The notes beneath the pieces were generated by a model, which did not search any database, had not been told where the DNA came from, and saw nothing but the letters and a program-made list of their open reading frames with translations. 64,000 nucleotides of DNA from Ramlibacter paludis (GTDB lineage: Bacteria > Pseudomonadota > Gammaproteobacteria > Burkholderiales > Burkholderiaceae_C): positions 806,001-870,000 of the forward strand of contig NZ_JAKLTM010000001.1 of the NCBI RefSeq assembly GCF_022012305.1, written 5' to 3'. Both the position numbers and the translations under genes were made by a program. Positions 37,757 through 46,178 of the stretch are shown piece by piece (the first letter of the stretch is position 1; every line of letters starts with the position of its first letter).

Positions 37757-38469
37757 GCCAGACGCTGTTGAAGGTGAGCGGCCTGAAGGTCGCCTACGGC
37801 GGCATCCAGGCGGTCAAGGGCGTGGATTTCGAAGTGCGCGAGGGCGAGCTGGTCACGCTGATCGGCTCCAACGGCGCCGGCAAGACCACGACGATGAAGG
37901 CCATCACGGGCCTGCTGCCAATGAACGACGGCGACATCGACTACCTGGGCGAGAGCATCCGCGGCAAGGGCGCCTGGGACATGGTGCGCAAGGGCCTGGC
38001 GATGGTGCCGGAAGGCCGCGGCGTCTTCACCCGCATGACCATCACCGAGAACCTGCAGATGGGCGCGCACATCCGGCGCGACAAGGCAGGCATCGCCGAG
38101 GACATGGACAAGGTGTTCGGCATCTTTCCGCGCCTGAAGGAACGCCGCGACCAGCTGGCCGGCACGATGTCGGGTGGCGAGCAGCAGATGCTGGCCATGG
38201 GCCGCGCGCTCATGAGCCGGCCCAAGGTGCTGCTGCTGGACGAGCCGTCGATGGGCCTGTCGCCCATCATGGTGGACAAGATCTTCGAGGTGGTGCGCGA
38301 CGTGCACGCCCGCGGCGTGACCATCCTGCTGGTGGAGCAGAACGCCAGCCGCGCGCTGGAAATCGCCGACCGTGGCTACGTGATGGAGTCCGGCCTCATC
38401 AGCATGAGCGGCGATGCCAAGGAAATGCTGAACGACCCGAAGGTGCGCGCCGCTTACCTCGGCGAATAG
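37753..38469 (+). CDS. livF: ABC transporter ATPase LivF
   Basis: A 238-residue second ATPase of the liv importer. Walker A is GSNGAGKTT, the Q-loop segment is VPEGRGVFTRMT, the signature is MSGGEQQMLAMGRAL, Walker B is VLLLDEPSMGLSP and the switch His position is replaced as usual in LivF (LLVEQNASRALE). It is the last gene of the livHMGF operon; the next gene is convergent, 6 bases away. Confidence 0.95.
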   Translation: MSQTLLKVSGLKVAYGGIQAVKGVDFEVREGELVTLIGSNGAGKTTTMKAITGLLPMNDGDIDYLGESIRGKGAWDMVRKGLAMVPEGRGVFTRMTITENLQMGAHIRRDKAGIAEDMDKVFGIFPRLKERRDQLAGTMSGGEQQMLAMGRALMSRPKVLLLDEPSMGLSPIMVDKIFEVVRDVHARGVTILLVEQNASRALEIADRGYVMESGLISMSGDAKEMLNDPKVRAAYLGE

Positions 38470-38475
38470 GCCGCC

Positions 38476-38934
38476 TCAGTAGCGCCAGCGCAGGCCCAGG
38501 CTGGTGCCGCGGATGTCGCTGGCGCCGCGCACGTCGTAGGTGTCCCAGCCCAGGCTCGCGGTCGCGCGCGGCGACAGGTCCCAGCTCACGCCCACGCCAT
38601 AGCCCATGGTGCTGGTGTCGGGACCGGCGCCTTGCAGCGGCCGGCCGGTGAGGGTGCCCATGCGGCCATAGACGCCGACGTCGCTGAACCAGCCGGTCTT
38701 GCCGACCAGCTTCACGTTCAGTCCCGTGGCTTGCGAGGATCCGAGCAGGTGGTCCAGCGGATAGGTGTCGACCGCGCCGGCCTGCACGTTGACGCGAAAG
38801 CTCGCGCGGTCGGCCTGCAGGCCCACGCCGTTGTCCGCCCCGCGCCATCGCAGCGCGCCCTGTGCATGCGCCGTTGCCGCAGCGGCCGCGGCAACGATCA
38901 CGACCATCCCCAGAAGAGTACGCTGCAACCTCAT
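38476..38934 (-). CDS. Small outer-membrane beta-barrel-like protein
   Basis: A 152-residue exported protein. A Sec signal (MRLQRTLLGMVVIVAAAAAA, cleavage after AHA) is followed by alternating hydrophobic and polar strands. These include GYGVGVSWDLSPRATASLGW and a C-terminal strand ending in aromatic Tyr (GTSLGLRWRY), which suits outer-membrane insertion. The size fits an eight-strand barrel such as small OmpA/OmpX-like proteins, but no specific family is certain. GAGG-like sequence lies upstream. It is convergent with livF. Confidence 0.75.
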   Translation of the reverse strand: MRLQRTLLGMVVIVAAAAAATAHAQGALRWRGADNGVGLQADRASFRVNVQAGAVDTYPLDHLLGSSQATGLNVKLVGKTGWFSDVGVYGRMGTLTGRPLQGAGPDTSTMGYGVGVSWDLSPRATASLGWDTYDVRGASDIRGTSLGLRWRY

Positions 38935-39035
38935 GGCGGCTCCTCGCGTTGTGCTTGGAGGTTCACTGTCGAGGCTGGTTCCGCCCTCTTTTGTAAGACG
39001 AATCCCACAGGCGGCGTAGGAGCCGCGGCTCAGCC

Positions 39036-39998
39036 TCAATCCACCTTGGCGCCCGACGCCTTCACGACTTTTTCGTATTTGACGAGCTCGGATTTCATGA
39101 AGGCTGCGAATTCGTCGGGCGTGGTCGCCACGGGTTCGGCCATCAGCGCGGCAAAGCGAGTCTTTGCTTCCGGCGAATTCAGCGCCGCCACGAAGGCCGT
39201 GTTCAGGCGCTGCACCGCTTCCCGGGGCGTGCCGGCTGGGGCGACCAGGCCCCACCAGGTGTCGATGGCGAAACCCTTGAGCACTTCGGCCACCGGCGGC
39301 GCCTCGGGCAGGCTGGGCGAACGTTGCAAAGTGGTCACAGCCAGCGCCTTCAGCTTGCCCGCGCGGATGTTCGGCGCAGCGGTCGCGAGGTTGTCGAAAT
39401 TGAAGTCGACCTGGCCGGAAAGCAACGCCAGCTGTGCCGGGTTGCCGCCGTTGTACGGGATGTGCACGGCGTAGATTCCGGCGTCGCGCTTGAACATCTC
39501 GCCCGCGAGATGGCCGGCGCTGCCGTTGCCGCCGCTGCCGTAATTCAGCTTGGCGGGATTCGCCTTGGCATACGCGATCAGGTCGCGCACGTTGTTGATC
39601 TTCAGGCGCGCGGCGGTGTCCGCGTTCATCACCAGCACGTTGGGCACCCGCACCATCTGCGTGATGGCCGCGAAGTCTTTCACCGGGTCGTACGGCATCT
39701 TCGAGAAGAGCCAGGGATTGATCGCGTGCGTGGCCACCGCGGAGATGCCGATCGTGAGGCCGTCGGCGGGCGCCTTGGCGATGAGGTCGGCACCGATGTT
39801 GCCGCCGCCGCCCGGCTTGTTGTCGATGATGACGGTGCCCAGCGATTCCTTGACGCGCTCGGCGAGCAGCCGCGCGGTGACGTCGATCGGGCCGCCGGCC
39901 GCATACGGAACGATGAGCCGGATGGGGCGGCCCTGCGCGAACGCGGTGCCGGCGACGCTGGCGGCGATGCCGCCCAGAAGGAGGTGTCTGCGTTTCAT
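39036..39998 (-). CDS. Bug/TctC-family periplasmic solute-binding protein
   Basis: A 320-residue secreted binding protein of the tripartite-tricarboxylate (Bug) family, greatly expanded in Burkholderiales. The signal is MKRRHLLLGGIAASVAGTAF. Family marks are IRLIVPYAAGGPIDVTARLL, VIIDNKPGGGGNIGADLIAK, LNYGSGGNGSAGHLAGEMF and HIPYNGGNPAQLALLSGQVD. Ligands are usually carboxylates. No TctAB permease genes are adjacent, which is normal for orphan Bug genes. An ATG three codons upstream is an alternative start. Confidence 0.92.
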   Translation of the reverse strand: MKRRHLLLGGIAASVAGTAFAQGRPIRLIVPYAAGGPIDVTARLLAERVKESLGTVIIDNKPGGGGNIGADLIAKAPADGLTIGISAVATHAINPWLFSKMPYDPVKDFAAITQMVRVPNVLVMNADTAARLKINNVRDLIAYAKANPAKLNYGSGGNGSAGHLAGEMFKRDAGIYAVHIPYNGGNPAQLALLSGQVDFNFDNLATAAPNIRAGKLKALAVTTLQRSPSLPEAPPVAEVLKGFAIDTWWGLVAPAGTPREAVQRLNTAFVAALNSPEAKTRFAALMAEPVATTPDEFAAFMKSELVKYEKVVKASGAKVD

Positions 39999-40072
39999 GG
40001 AAGGCATTGTCCGACAAGCGCGCGAAGGGCTCGCGCGTTGTGATGAGGCAGACCCGCAACAAGGAACACACC

Positions 40073-40384
40073 ATGAAGCTCCAAGCCCTGATGATCGCGG
40101 CCGCGCTGGCCGCCGGTTCCGCGATGGCCGCCGCGCCCAACACCGACGCCAAGGCCGATGCGGCCACGAACGCCGCCGCGCCCAAGGCCGCCGTGAAGAA
40201 GAGCCACAAGAAGACCGCGAAGAAGAAGCACGCCGCCACGCACGTCGGCATGCACCACGGCGCGCAGCACGGCACGCATGCGATGGGCGCCGGTCCCGCC
40301 GCGCCCCTGACCGACCTGCATGCCGCGTCGCGCCAGGCCCGCATCGACCAGGCCTACGCCCACTGGCAGTCGAGCCGGCGCTGA
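40073..40384 (+). CDS. Small secreted Lys/His/Ala-rich protein
   Basis: A 103-residue exported protein: Sec signal MKLQALMIAAALAAGSAMAA, then an Ala/Lys-rich basic tract (KKSHKKTAKKKHAATH, about 43-60) and a His-rich stretch (HVGMHHGAQHGTHAMG). AAGGAA lies before the ATG; 22 upstream codons are in frame but lack a signal. The composition suggests metal or nucleic-acid/polyanion binding, which is inference. Many beta-proteobacteria have similar histone-like or metal-binding periplasmic proteins without a defined role. Confidence 0.7.
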   Translation: MKLQALMIAAALAAGSAMAAAPNTDAKADAATNAAAPKAAVKKSHKKTAKKKHAATHVGMHHGAQHGTHAMGAGPAAPLTDLHAASRQARIDQAYAHWQSSRR

Positions 40385-40689
40385 AACTGCAACTTACGCA
40401 GGTACACAAAACACTCGCAGTTACATACCGACACTTGATGGCGATGAACAATATGAGGGTGGAGCGTGGGCAGTCACTCTAAGAACGGGAGCAAACATGC
40501 ATTCACACTGGCTGAAGTTGAGTGGCAATGTAGCGCCGAGCGCGCACCATCGCTCGCATGTGCGCGGCCCCGGTCTCATGAAGAGCCGGGTCGTGTGGAT
40601 CGGTGGAGTGTGTTTCTCTCTTGCCGCCTGGACCCTGCTGATTCTCGGCGTCGTTCGGATCCACTGAAGCGCGAAATAATCCGGGGCGG
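40385..40689. other. Intergenic region with one possible small gene
   Basis: About 300 bases between the Lys/His-rich protein gene and the flavoreductase gene, less GC-rich than its flanks. Apart from the small membrane ORF at 40497-40667, I see no promoter, hairpin or RNA gene that can be supported. Confidence 0.5.
40497..40667 (+). CDS. Possible 56-residue single-helix membrane protein
   Basis: An ATG preceded by GGGAG opens a 56-codon frame. It begins MHSHWLKLSG and ends with one strong membrane helix (VVWIGGVCFSLAAWTLLILG). A shorter start, MKSRVVWIGG at 40578, would give a 29-residue peptide containing just the helix. No family is recognised. It could be a small inner-membrane protein or a chance ORF; codon use is compatible with coding but not decisive. 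Confidence 0.4.
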   Translation: MHSHWLKLSGNVAPSAHHRSHVRGPGLMKSRVVWIGGVCFSLAAWTLLILGVVRIH

Positions 40690-41739
40690 TCAATCCCGGT
40701 GCTTGTCGGCTTCCGTCGTGAAGGCGTCCGCGTAGAACTCCTCCGGCGGCAGCCGGCACTGGCTGCTGTACTCGGCGCGCGCCGAGTCGACGACGATGGG
40801 CGCGCCGCAGGCGTAGACCTGGTGGCCCGAGAGGTCGGGGAAGTCCTCCATCACCGCCTTGTGGACGAAGCCCGTGCGGCCGGTCCAGTTGTCTTCGGGC
40901 AGCGCGTTGGAGATGACCGGCACGTAGCGGAGGTTCGGCATGTCGGCCAGGCGGTCCCGCACCCAGGCGTCCATGTACAGGTCCGACGGGCGCCGGCCGC
41001 CCCAGTAGAGCACGGCCTGGCGCTGGCTGCCCTTGAACTGCAGGTGTTCGATCAGCGCCTTGATCGGTGCGAAGCCGGTGCCGGAGGCCAGCAGCACCAT
41101 GGGCTTGTCGGAATCCTCGCGCAGGTAGAAGCTGCCGAACGGGCCTTCGACCCGCAGGATTTCCTTTTCCTTCATCGCCGTGAACACGTGGTCGGTGAAC
41201 TTGCCGCCGGGCATGTGGCGGATGTGCAGTTCCACCGCCGGCCCCATGTGGGGGGCGTTGGCCATCGAGTAGCTGCGGCGCGCGCCGTCGCGCAGGATGA
41301 ATTCGATGTACTGGCCCGCGTGGTAGCGCAGCGTGTCGTTGGCCGGCAACTGCAGCTTGACCACCATCACGTCGTGCGAGACCTTCTCCAGCGTGATCAC
41401 GCGCGAGGGCATCTTGCGGATCGGGAAGGCGCTTTCGTCGGTGACCTGGCGCGACTCGAGCACGACGTCGGTCTGCGGCACCGCCCGGCAGGTCAGCACG
41501 AGGTTGTTCGCTTCTTCTTCCGAGGACAAGGCCTTGCTCTGGTGGGAACCGTGCACCACCTGGCCCTCGAGCTTGCGGCACTTGCAGGAGCCGCAGGCGC
41601 CGTCCTTGCAGCCGTAGGGCAGGCCGATGCCCTGGCGGATCGCCGCGGCGAGGATGGCCTCCCCGGGTTCGACGCTGAAGGAACGGCCGCTCGGCTGCAC
41701 CGTGATCTGGAAGGGGCCCGCGGGCGTGGCGGCGGTCAT
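40690..41739 (-). CDS. 2Fe-2S/FAD oxidoreductase (CDP-6-deoxy-glucoseen reductase-like)
   Basis: A 349-residue electron-transfer enzyme. The N-terminal plant-type ferredoxin domain binds 2Fe-2S through CKDGACGSCKC and a distal Cys in LTCRAVP. An FAD domain (RSYSMANAP) and an NAD domain (LLASGTGFAPIKALIEHL) follow. The layout matches AscD/E3-like CDP-6-deoxy-glucoseen reductases and also reductase components of oxygenases. No CDP-sugar genes are adjacent, so a general reductase role is as likely as deoxysugar synthesis. It is divergent from the SDR gene. Confidence 0.85.
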   Translation of the reverse strand: MTAATPAGPFQITVQPSGRSFSVEPGEAILAAAIRQGIGLPYGCKDGACGSCKCRKLEGQVVHGSHQSKALSSEEEANNLVLTCRAVPQTDVVLESRQVTDESAFPIRKMPSRVITLEKVSHDVMVVKLQLPANDTLRYHAGQYIEFILRDGARRSYSMANAPHMGPAVELHIRHMPGGKFTDHVFTAMKEKEILRVEGPFGSFYLREDSDKPMVLLASGTGFAPIKALIEHLQFKGSQRQAVLYWGGRRPSDLYMDAWVRDRLADMPNLRYVPVISNALPEDNWTGRTGFVHKAVMEDFPDLSGHQVYACGAPIVVDSARAEYSSQCRLPPEEFYADAFTTEADKHRD

Positions 41740-41786
41740 GCGTTGGTTATCCTAGTGCTCTGTAGTACTGCCTGGAACATCGGATT

Positions 41787-42713
41787 TTGCCCTCAAACCA
41801 GACCCCGCTCGGCGCGCTGCCCGGCCGTTTCCGCCGCACCCGGGTGCTGGTGGTCGGTTGCGGCGACGTGGGCCTGCGCCTCGCGCGCGAGCTCGCCCCG
41901 CGCGTCCGCGTGCTGGCCCTCACGTCTTCGCCGCAGCGCGTGCCAGAACTGCGGGCCCGGGGACTGGTTCCCTTGCGCGGCAATCTTGACGATCCCCGCT
42001 CGTTGGGACGGCTGGCCGGCCTCGCCGATCGCGTGGTCCACCTCGCGCCGCCGCCCGGCGAGCCCGGCGCCGAGTGGTGGCGCGACCGCCGCACGCAGGC
42101 GCTGCTGCGCGCGCTGCGCCTGCGCACCGCGCCGGCGGCCCTCGTCTACGCCTCCACCACCGGTGTCTACGGCGACTGCCAGGGTGCCCGGGTCGGCGAG
42201 GAACGGGCCGTGCGCCCGCACACGCCGCGCGCGCAGCGGCGTGTCGACGCCGAACGGCAACTGCACGCCTTCGGGCGCGCCAGCGGCACGCGCACCAGCG
42301 TGCTGCGCATCCCGGGCATCTATGCGAGCGACCGCGCCGGCGGCACGCCGCGCGAGCGGCTGCACAAGGGCACGCCCGTGCTGCGCGCCGAGGACGACGT
42401 CTACACCAACCACATCCACGCCGACGACCTGGCGCGCGCCCTGGCGGCGGCCGTGTGGCGCGGCCGGCCGCAACGCAGCTACAACGCCAGCGACGATAGC
42501 GCGCTGAAGATGGGTGACTACTTCGACCTGGCCGCGGACCTGTACGGACTGCCGCGCCCGCCCCGGGTGCCGCGCAGCACCGCGCAGGAGCAGCTGCCCC
42601 TGATGCTGCTCAGTTTCATGGGCGAATCGCGCTTGTTGGACAACACGCGCATGAAGCGCGAGCTGCGCGTCCGGCTGCGCTATCCGACCGTGCGCGACGG
42701 ACTCGCGGGCTGA
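41787..42713 (+). CDS. Atypical SDR / NAD(P)-dependent epimerase-like protein (YeeZ type)
   Basis: A 308-residue Rossmann protein. The nucleotide motif TRVLVVGCGDVGLRLARELA lies near residues 18-37. The active-site area reads VYASTTGVYGDCQG, so the classical YxxxK is not intact. The C-terminal half has HIHADDLARALAAA, as in extended SDRs. It resembles YeeZ-like atypical SDR proteins. No ATG is available before the fold; TTG at 41787 is chosen, with GTG codons near 41842 as alternatives. It ends 1 base from the stop of the convergent large membrane protein gene. Confidence 0.75.
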   Translation: MPSNQTPLGALPGRFRRTRVLVVGCGDVGLRLARELAPRVRVLALTSSPQRVPELRARGLVPLRGNLDDPRSLGRLAGLADRVVHLAPPPGEPGAEWWRDRRTQALLRALRLRTAPAALVYASTTGVYGDCQGARVGEERAVRPHTPRAQRRVDAERQLHAFGRASGTRTSVLRIPGIYASDRAGGTPRERLHKGTPVLRAEDDVYTNHIHADDLARALAAAVWRGRPQRSYNASDDSALKMGDYFDLAADLYGLPRPPRVPRSTAQEQLPLMLLSFMGESRLLDNTRMKRELRVRLRYPTVRDGLAG

Positions 42714-42714
42714 A

Positions 42715-44862
42715 CTACTGCGCGCCGGCGGGCAGGGTGCCGGTGGATGGCCCCGCCACCGAAGCGGCCTGCACGCGCAGTTCGGTGCAGCGGCTCACGA
42801 GCGCGCCGTGGATCTGCAGCAGTCGCTGCGCCACTTCGTCTTCGTTGCCGGTGGCCGGCACCTGCGCGGCCAGGCGCTCGGCGCAGTTCTCGCGCCGCAG
42901 GTCCGGTCCCAGCGCGACGAGGTAGCGCTCCAGCCGCAGCAGGCTGCTGTCGGCGCCGCGCGCGTGGTAGCGCTCCAGTTCGGCCTGCAGGCGCAGCCAG
43001 CGCTGCACCGCGGGATCGCCGACCAGCGCAGGGGTGCCGAGCGCGATCATCGCGCGCGCCTGCTGGCTCAAAAGGTCGAGGCGCGTGGCCAGGCGGCTCA
43101 CCATGACCGGGGGCGGCTCGGCGCTTCCCAGCGCCTGCGAAAGCGCCAGGCCTTCGCCCTGCCACCAGCCGAAATCGCTGCCGCGCGCATCCTGCAGCGG
43201 TTGCTGGCGCAGGTCTTCCTGGATCACGGCCAGGCGCCGCAGCAACTCGCCATCGACCGTGGCCGCCAGCCGGTCGCCGAAGCCCGGGCCGCCGGTCTCG
43301 CGCAGCAGCGCCTGCAGCGCCACGACCTGGTCGCGCTGCTGGCGGAAGCTGACCGGATCGAGCGGCTCCTGCGTGTCGGCGGGCAGGCCGGCCTTGAGGC
43401 TGCGGTAGGCCTTCTGGTAGATCAATTCGGAGACGCGGGCATCGACGACGCGCCCCACCACGGGCTGCGCATACGCGGGAAAGGTGGCCAGGTGATCGCT
43501 CAGGAAGCGCACGCGCGCGTCGGCCAGCGTGCGGGCTTCGTCCGTGGCCAGCACCAGCGAGCCGCCGGTGCGCACGCGGGCAGCGTTGTGCGGCCCTTCT
43601 TCGGCCATGAAAGGCGCCTTCAGCAAGGCGGCGAGGCCCACGCGCAGGCCCGCGCGATCGGGCGAGAGGCCGAAGCGCTGTTCCTTCTCGAGCCACACGA
43701 TGCCGGGTTCGCCCTGGCTGCCGAAGGCCGCCTGGAACTGGCGCCGGAATTCCGCGAAGGCCGCGCCCGATTGGCCTTCGACCTGCCGCAGGACCTCGGG
43801 GCCGAGCAGGCGCGTGGCGGCGATCTTCTGCAGCACCTGCTGGTAGGCCGGCCCGAGCTGCAGGGTGCCGCTGCGCATCCAGTCGTTGCGGCCCTTGGTG
43901 AGCAGCGCCTCCTGGTCGTCCAGCAGGGCCTGCACGGCGCGATAGCGTTCCACCGTGCGGTCGAAGGCGACGGGCCGCGCCGTGGCGTCGAAGAGGCCGG
44001 CGCTGCGCGCGACCAGCCCCTGCTCCAGCGCGAACAGGTCGTTGGTATTGAGCAGGCGCGAGTGCAGCGCCGTCATGGCCTTGGCCAGCGAGCAGCGCGT
44101 CGCCCATTGCAGGCGCGCCTGCATCAGCGCCGGCTGCAGGCTGACTTCTTCGGGCCCGTGGAAGAGGACCGCGCTGCGGGCGAGGTCGCCGGGCAATTCG
44201 GTGTGCAGCGTGTAGGCCACCAGCTGGCGCAACTGCTGCGGTTGGCCGGCTGCGTACTGCAAGGACAGGAAGGCCTGCACGGCGGCATCGAGCTGCTCCA
44301 CCTGCCTGACGTAGTCGGCAACGGCCACGAACTCCGGCAGGTCTTCAGCGGCCGCGGTGAGCTTGCGCTCGGGATTGGCCGGCGACGGGGACTGGCATTC
44401 GCCATCGATCTGCAGGTCGCCGCCGGGGGCTTGCGGCACGCCGGTCAGCGCGCTGGCCCGGGCATAGAGCTCGCGGCGGATCGTCTCGACCACGATGTCG
44501 CCGAACTCGCGGGCGATGCGTTCGCGCAGCTGTTCCTCGAGGTCGTCGAAGACCTGCCAGGAGCCGGGCATGAACAGCTTCCAGGCGGTGTCCCGGCGCA
44601 TCCGCTCGGTGGCCGACAGCAGCGACAGCGCCTTGCGCCGGTACCACTCGGGATCCACCGCCTCGCGCCGCTGCACGCGCGCGCGGAACTGCGCATCCGC
44701 GTTCAACTGCATGAGCGTGCGGGTCAGCTCCTGGCGCCAGCTTCCGAGCTGCACCGCGGCCACGCAAAGCCCGAGCGCCCACACCACCAGCAGCCCGCGC
44801 GCGAAGTCGTAGGCATGGCGGCGCAGGAAGGCGCCCGCGCGGGCGGGAGACGGGAAGTTCAT
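42715..44862 (-). CDS. Large membrane-anchored protein, possibly IcmF/TssM-like
   Basis: A 715-residue protein with one N-terminal membrane helix (LLVVWALGLCVAAVQLG, about 24-40) and a long, mostly helical periplasmic part. I do not recognise it with certainty. Stretches such as FMPGSWQVFDDLEEQLRERI and LRQLVAYTLHTELPGDL resemble the IcmF-related region of the type VI secretion protein TssM. However, the cytosolic GTPase domain is absent and no other T6SS gene is visible. Its ATG overlaps the upstream 62-codon gene by 4 bases, so the two proteins are probably made together. Confidence 0.6.
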   Translation of the reverse strand: MNFPSPARAGAFLRRHAYDFARGLLVVWALGLCVAAVQLGSWRQELTRTLMQLNADAQFRARVQRREAVDPEWYRRKALSLLSATERMRRDTAWKLFMPGSWQVFDDLEEQLRERIAREFGDIVVETIRRELYARASALTGVPQAPGGDLQIDGECQSPSPANPERKLTAAAEDLPEFVAVADYVRQVEQLDAAVQAFLSLQYAAGQPQQLRQLVAYTLHTELPGDLARSAVLFHGPEEVSLQPALMQARLQWATRCSLAKAMTALHSRLLNTNDLFALEQGLVARSAGLFDATARPVAFDRTVERYRAVQALLDDQEALLTKGRNDWMRSGTLQLGPAYQQVLQKIAATRLLGPEVLRQVEGQSGAAFAEFRRQFQAAFGSQGEPGIVWLEKEQRFGLSPDRAGLRVGLAALLKAPFMAEEGPHNAARVRTGGSLVLATDEARTLADARVRFLSDHLATFPAYAQPVVGRVVDARVSELIYQKAYRSLKAGLPADTQEPLDPVSFRQQRDQVVALQALLRETGGPGFGDRLAATVDGELLRRLAVIQEDLRQQPLQDARGSDFGWWQGEGLALSQALGSAEPPPVMVSRLATRLDLLSQQARAMIALGTPALVGDPAVQRWLRLQAELERYHARGADSSLLRLERYLVALGPDLRRENCAERLAAQVPATGNEDEVAQRLLQIHGALVSRCTELRVQAASVAGPSTGTLPAGAQ

Positions 44863-45047
44863 CGGCCGGACGCGATCGGTTGCGCTGGCGCCTGCGGCCG
44901 CACCAGCTGCCGCACCGGCCAGGTCTGCCAGAGCCAGATGGCTTCGGACAGGAGAAGCAGGGCGACGATACCGGCGACGAGGCGCAGGCTGCGCGCCAGG
45001 CGCGACGGCGCCCGCACCTCGGATTCCTGCAATTCCGACGTCATCAC
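44859..45047 (-). CDS. Small single-helix membrane protein, partner of the large membrane protein
   Basis: A 62-residue protein: a charged cytosolic start (MTSELQESEVRAPSRLARSL), one membrane helix (LVAGIVALLLLSEAIWLW) and a short Pro-rich tail. GGGAGGGG precedes the ATG. Its last codon and stop overlap the next gene by ATGA. No homology is recognised. The coupling suggests a stoichiometric small subunit or assembly factor for the 715-residue protein. Confidence 0.65.
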   Translation of the reverse strand: MMTSELQESEVRAPSRLARSLRLVAGIVALLLLSEAIWLWQTWPVRQLVRPQAPAQPIASGR

Positions 45048-45149
45048 TGCCCCTCCCGACTGCTATGACTGAACAGGAAGGCTATAGCCCCGCGCCTTCA
45101 TGCGCGTCGGACTACGCCTACAAGGCCTGTCGGACAGATCGCTCACTGC
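45048..45149. repeat. Intergenic segment with REP-like short repeats
   Basis: Two direct copies of GTCGGAC (45106-45112 and 45129-45135) flank CTACGCCTACAAGGC, and CGCGC/GCGCG form a small hairpin just upstream. CCTACAAG also occurs beside the hairpin at 2435, and CCTGTCGGACA occurs near 27000. These suggest a dispersed repeat family, but only from a few short matches. Confidence 0.35.
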
Positions 45150-46178
45150 TCAGATTCCCGCGGGGCGGCGCATCGTCGTCATGCGGTCGACCGGCTTGAC
45201 CGTCAGCTGCCGGATCTGCGCGCCCTGCAGCACGGTCAACAACACCTCCTCCTCCGGGCTGGGATGCGCCCACAAGGCCTTGTACAGCGCCTCCAGCGTG
45301 CTGACGGAGGTGCCGTCGATGGCCAGCACCACGTCGCCCGGCGCGAGGCCGGCAGCCGCGGCGGGACTGTCCTGGCTGACCCGCACGATCTGCACGCGGC
45401 CGCCTTGCTCGGTGGAACTGATCCCCAGCCACGGCCGGCGGCTCTTGAGCGTGCTGCCGGTAGCCTGCATCTCCGCGAGGATGGGCTTGAGCAGGTCCAC
45501 CGGCACGAACATGTTGCCCGGCACGCGGCCGTTGTCGCCCAGGGCATCCCCGACGAACAGGCTGCCGATCCCGAGCAACTCGCCGCGCTGGTTGAAGAGC
45601 GGCGCCCCGCTGTGGTTGCGCATCGGCGGGCTGGTGAAGAGCGCGCCCTCGATGTGGTACTCCCAGTAGCCCGAGAAAGCGCGCCGGCTCACCAGCTGCG
45701 TCATGGCGACGCCAATGCCGTCACCGCCGACCGCTGCCATCAGCGGTTCGCTGGTGCTGGTCTGGCCGGGGCTGCCGAGCGGCACCGGCGTGATGCCGCG
45801 CAGCGGCAGGAGTGGACGCAGCAGGCCGAAGCCCGTGGCCAGGTCGTAGGCCACCGCGCGGGCGGGCAGCGTGCGGTTGTCGTGCGTGGTGACCTGGATG
45901 CTGTCCGCCTCGAGCAGCAGGTAGCCGATGGTGAGGATCAGGCCGTCGGGACCGATCACCACGCCGGAGCCGCTGCGCTCGCGTCCCAGCGTTTCGGCCG
46001 AACGCGCGCCTTCGGTGGCGGTGACGTCGACGCCGACGACGGCATGGGCTGCCTGGACCAGGGTTTCCACGGCAGCTCGACTCGGGGCCTGCATGGGAGC
46101 GCCGAAGGCTTGCAGCGCCATGCACAGGAACAGAGCCACAGCTTTAACGGGGCGACTGGCACCATGCGAGAAGAGCAT
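45150..46178 (-). CDS. DegP/HtrA-like protein with degenerate catalytic triad
   Basis: A 342-residue exported protein of the S1C (HtrA) fold. It has a signal peptide (about 1-27), a trypsin-like domain and one PDZ domain (about 245-325). The catalytic His position (usually TNxHV) is Tyr86 in LTIGYLL, and the Asp position (usually TDLA) is Gly116 in ATGFGLL. The Ser area reads NHSGAPL (Ser190) instead of GNSGGPL. Proteolysis is therefore not expected, and a chaperone, adaptor or sensor role through the PDZ domain is more likely. The start is preceded by GGAGG; a longer frame begins 12 codons upstream. Confidence 0.82.
   Translation of the reverse strand: MLFSHGASRPVKAVALFLCMALQAFGAPMQAPSRAAVETLVQAAHAVVGVDVTATEGARSAETLGRERSGSGVVIGPDGLILTIGYLLLEADSIQVTTHDNRTLPARAVAYDLATGFGLLRPLLPLRGITPVPLGSPGQTSTSEPLMAAVGGDGIGVAMTQLVSRRAFSGYWEYHIEGALFTSPPMRNHSGAPLFNQRGELLGIGSLFVGDALGDNGRVPGNMFVPVDLLKPILAEMQATGSTLKSRRPWLGISSTEQGGRVQIVRVSQDSPAAAAGLAPGDVVLAIDGTSVSTLEALYKALWAHPSPEEEVLLTVLQGAQIRQLTVKPVDRMTTMRRPAGI

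Noticed and set aside
40320..40667. 115-codon frame starting inside the Lys/His-rich protein gene
   Set aside because: The N-terminal half overlaps a gene with a signal peptide. Only the distal 56 codons with their own ribosome site are plausible.
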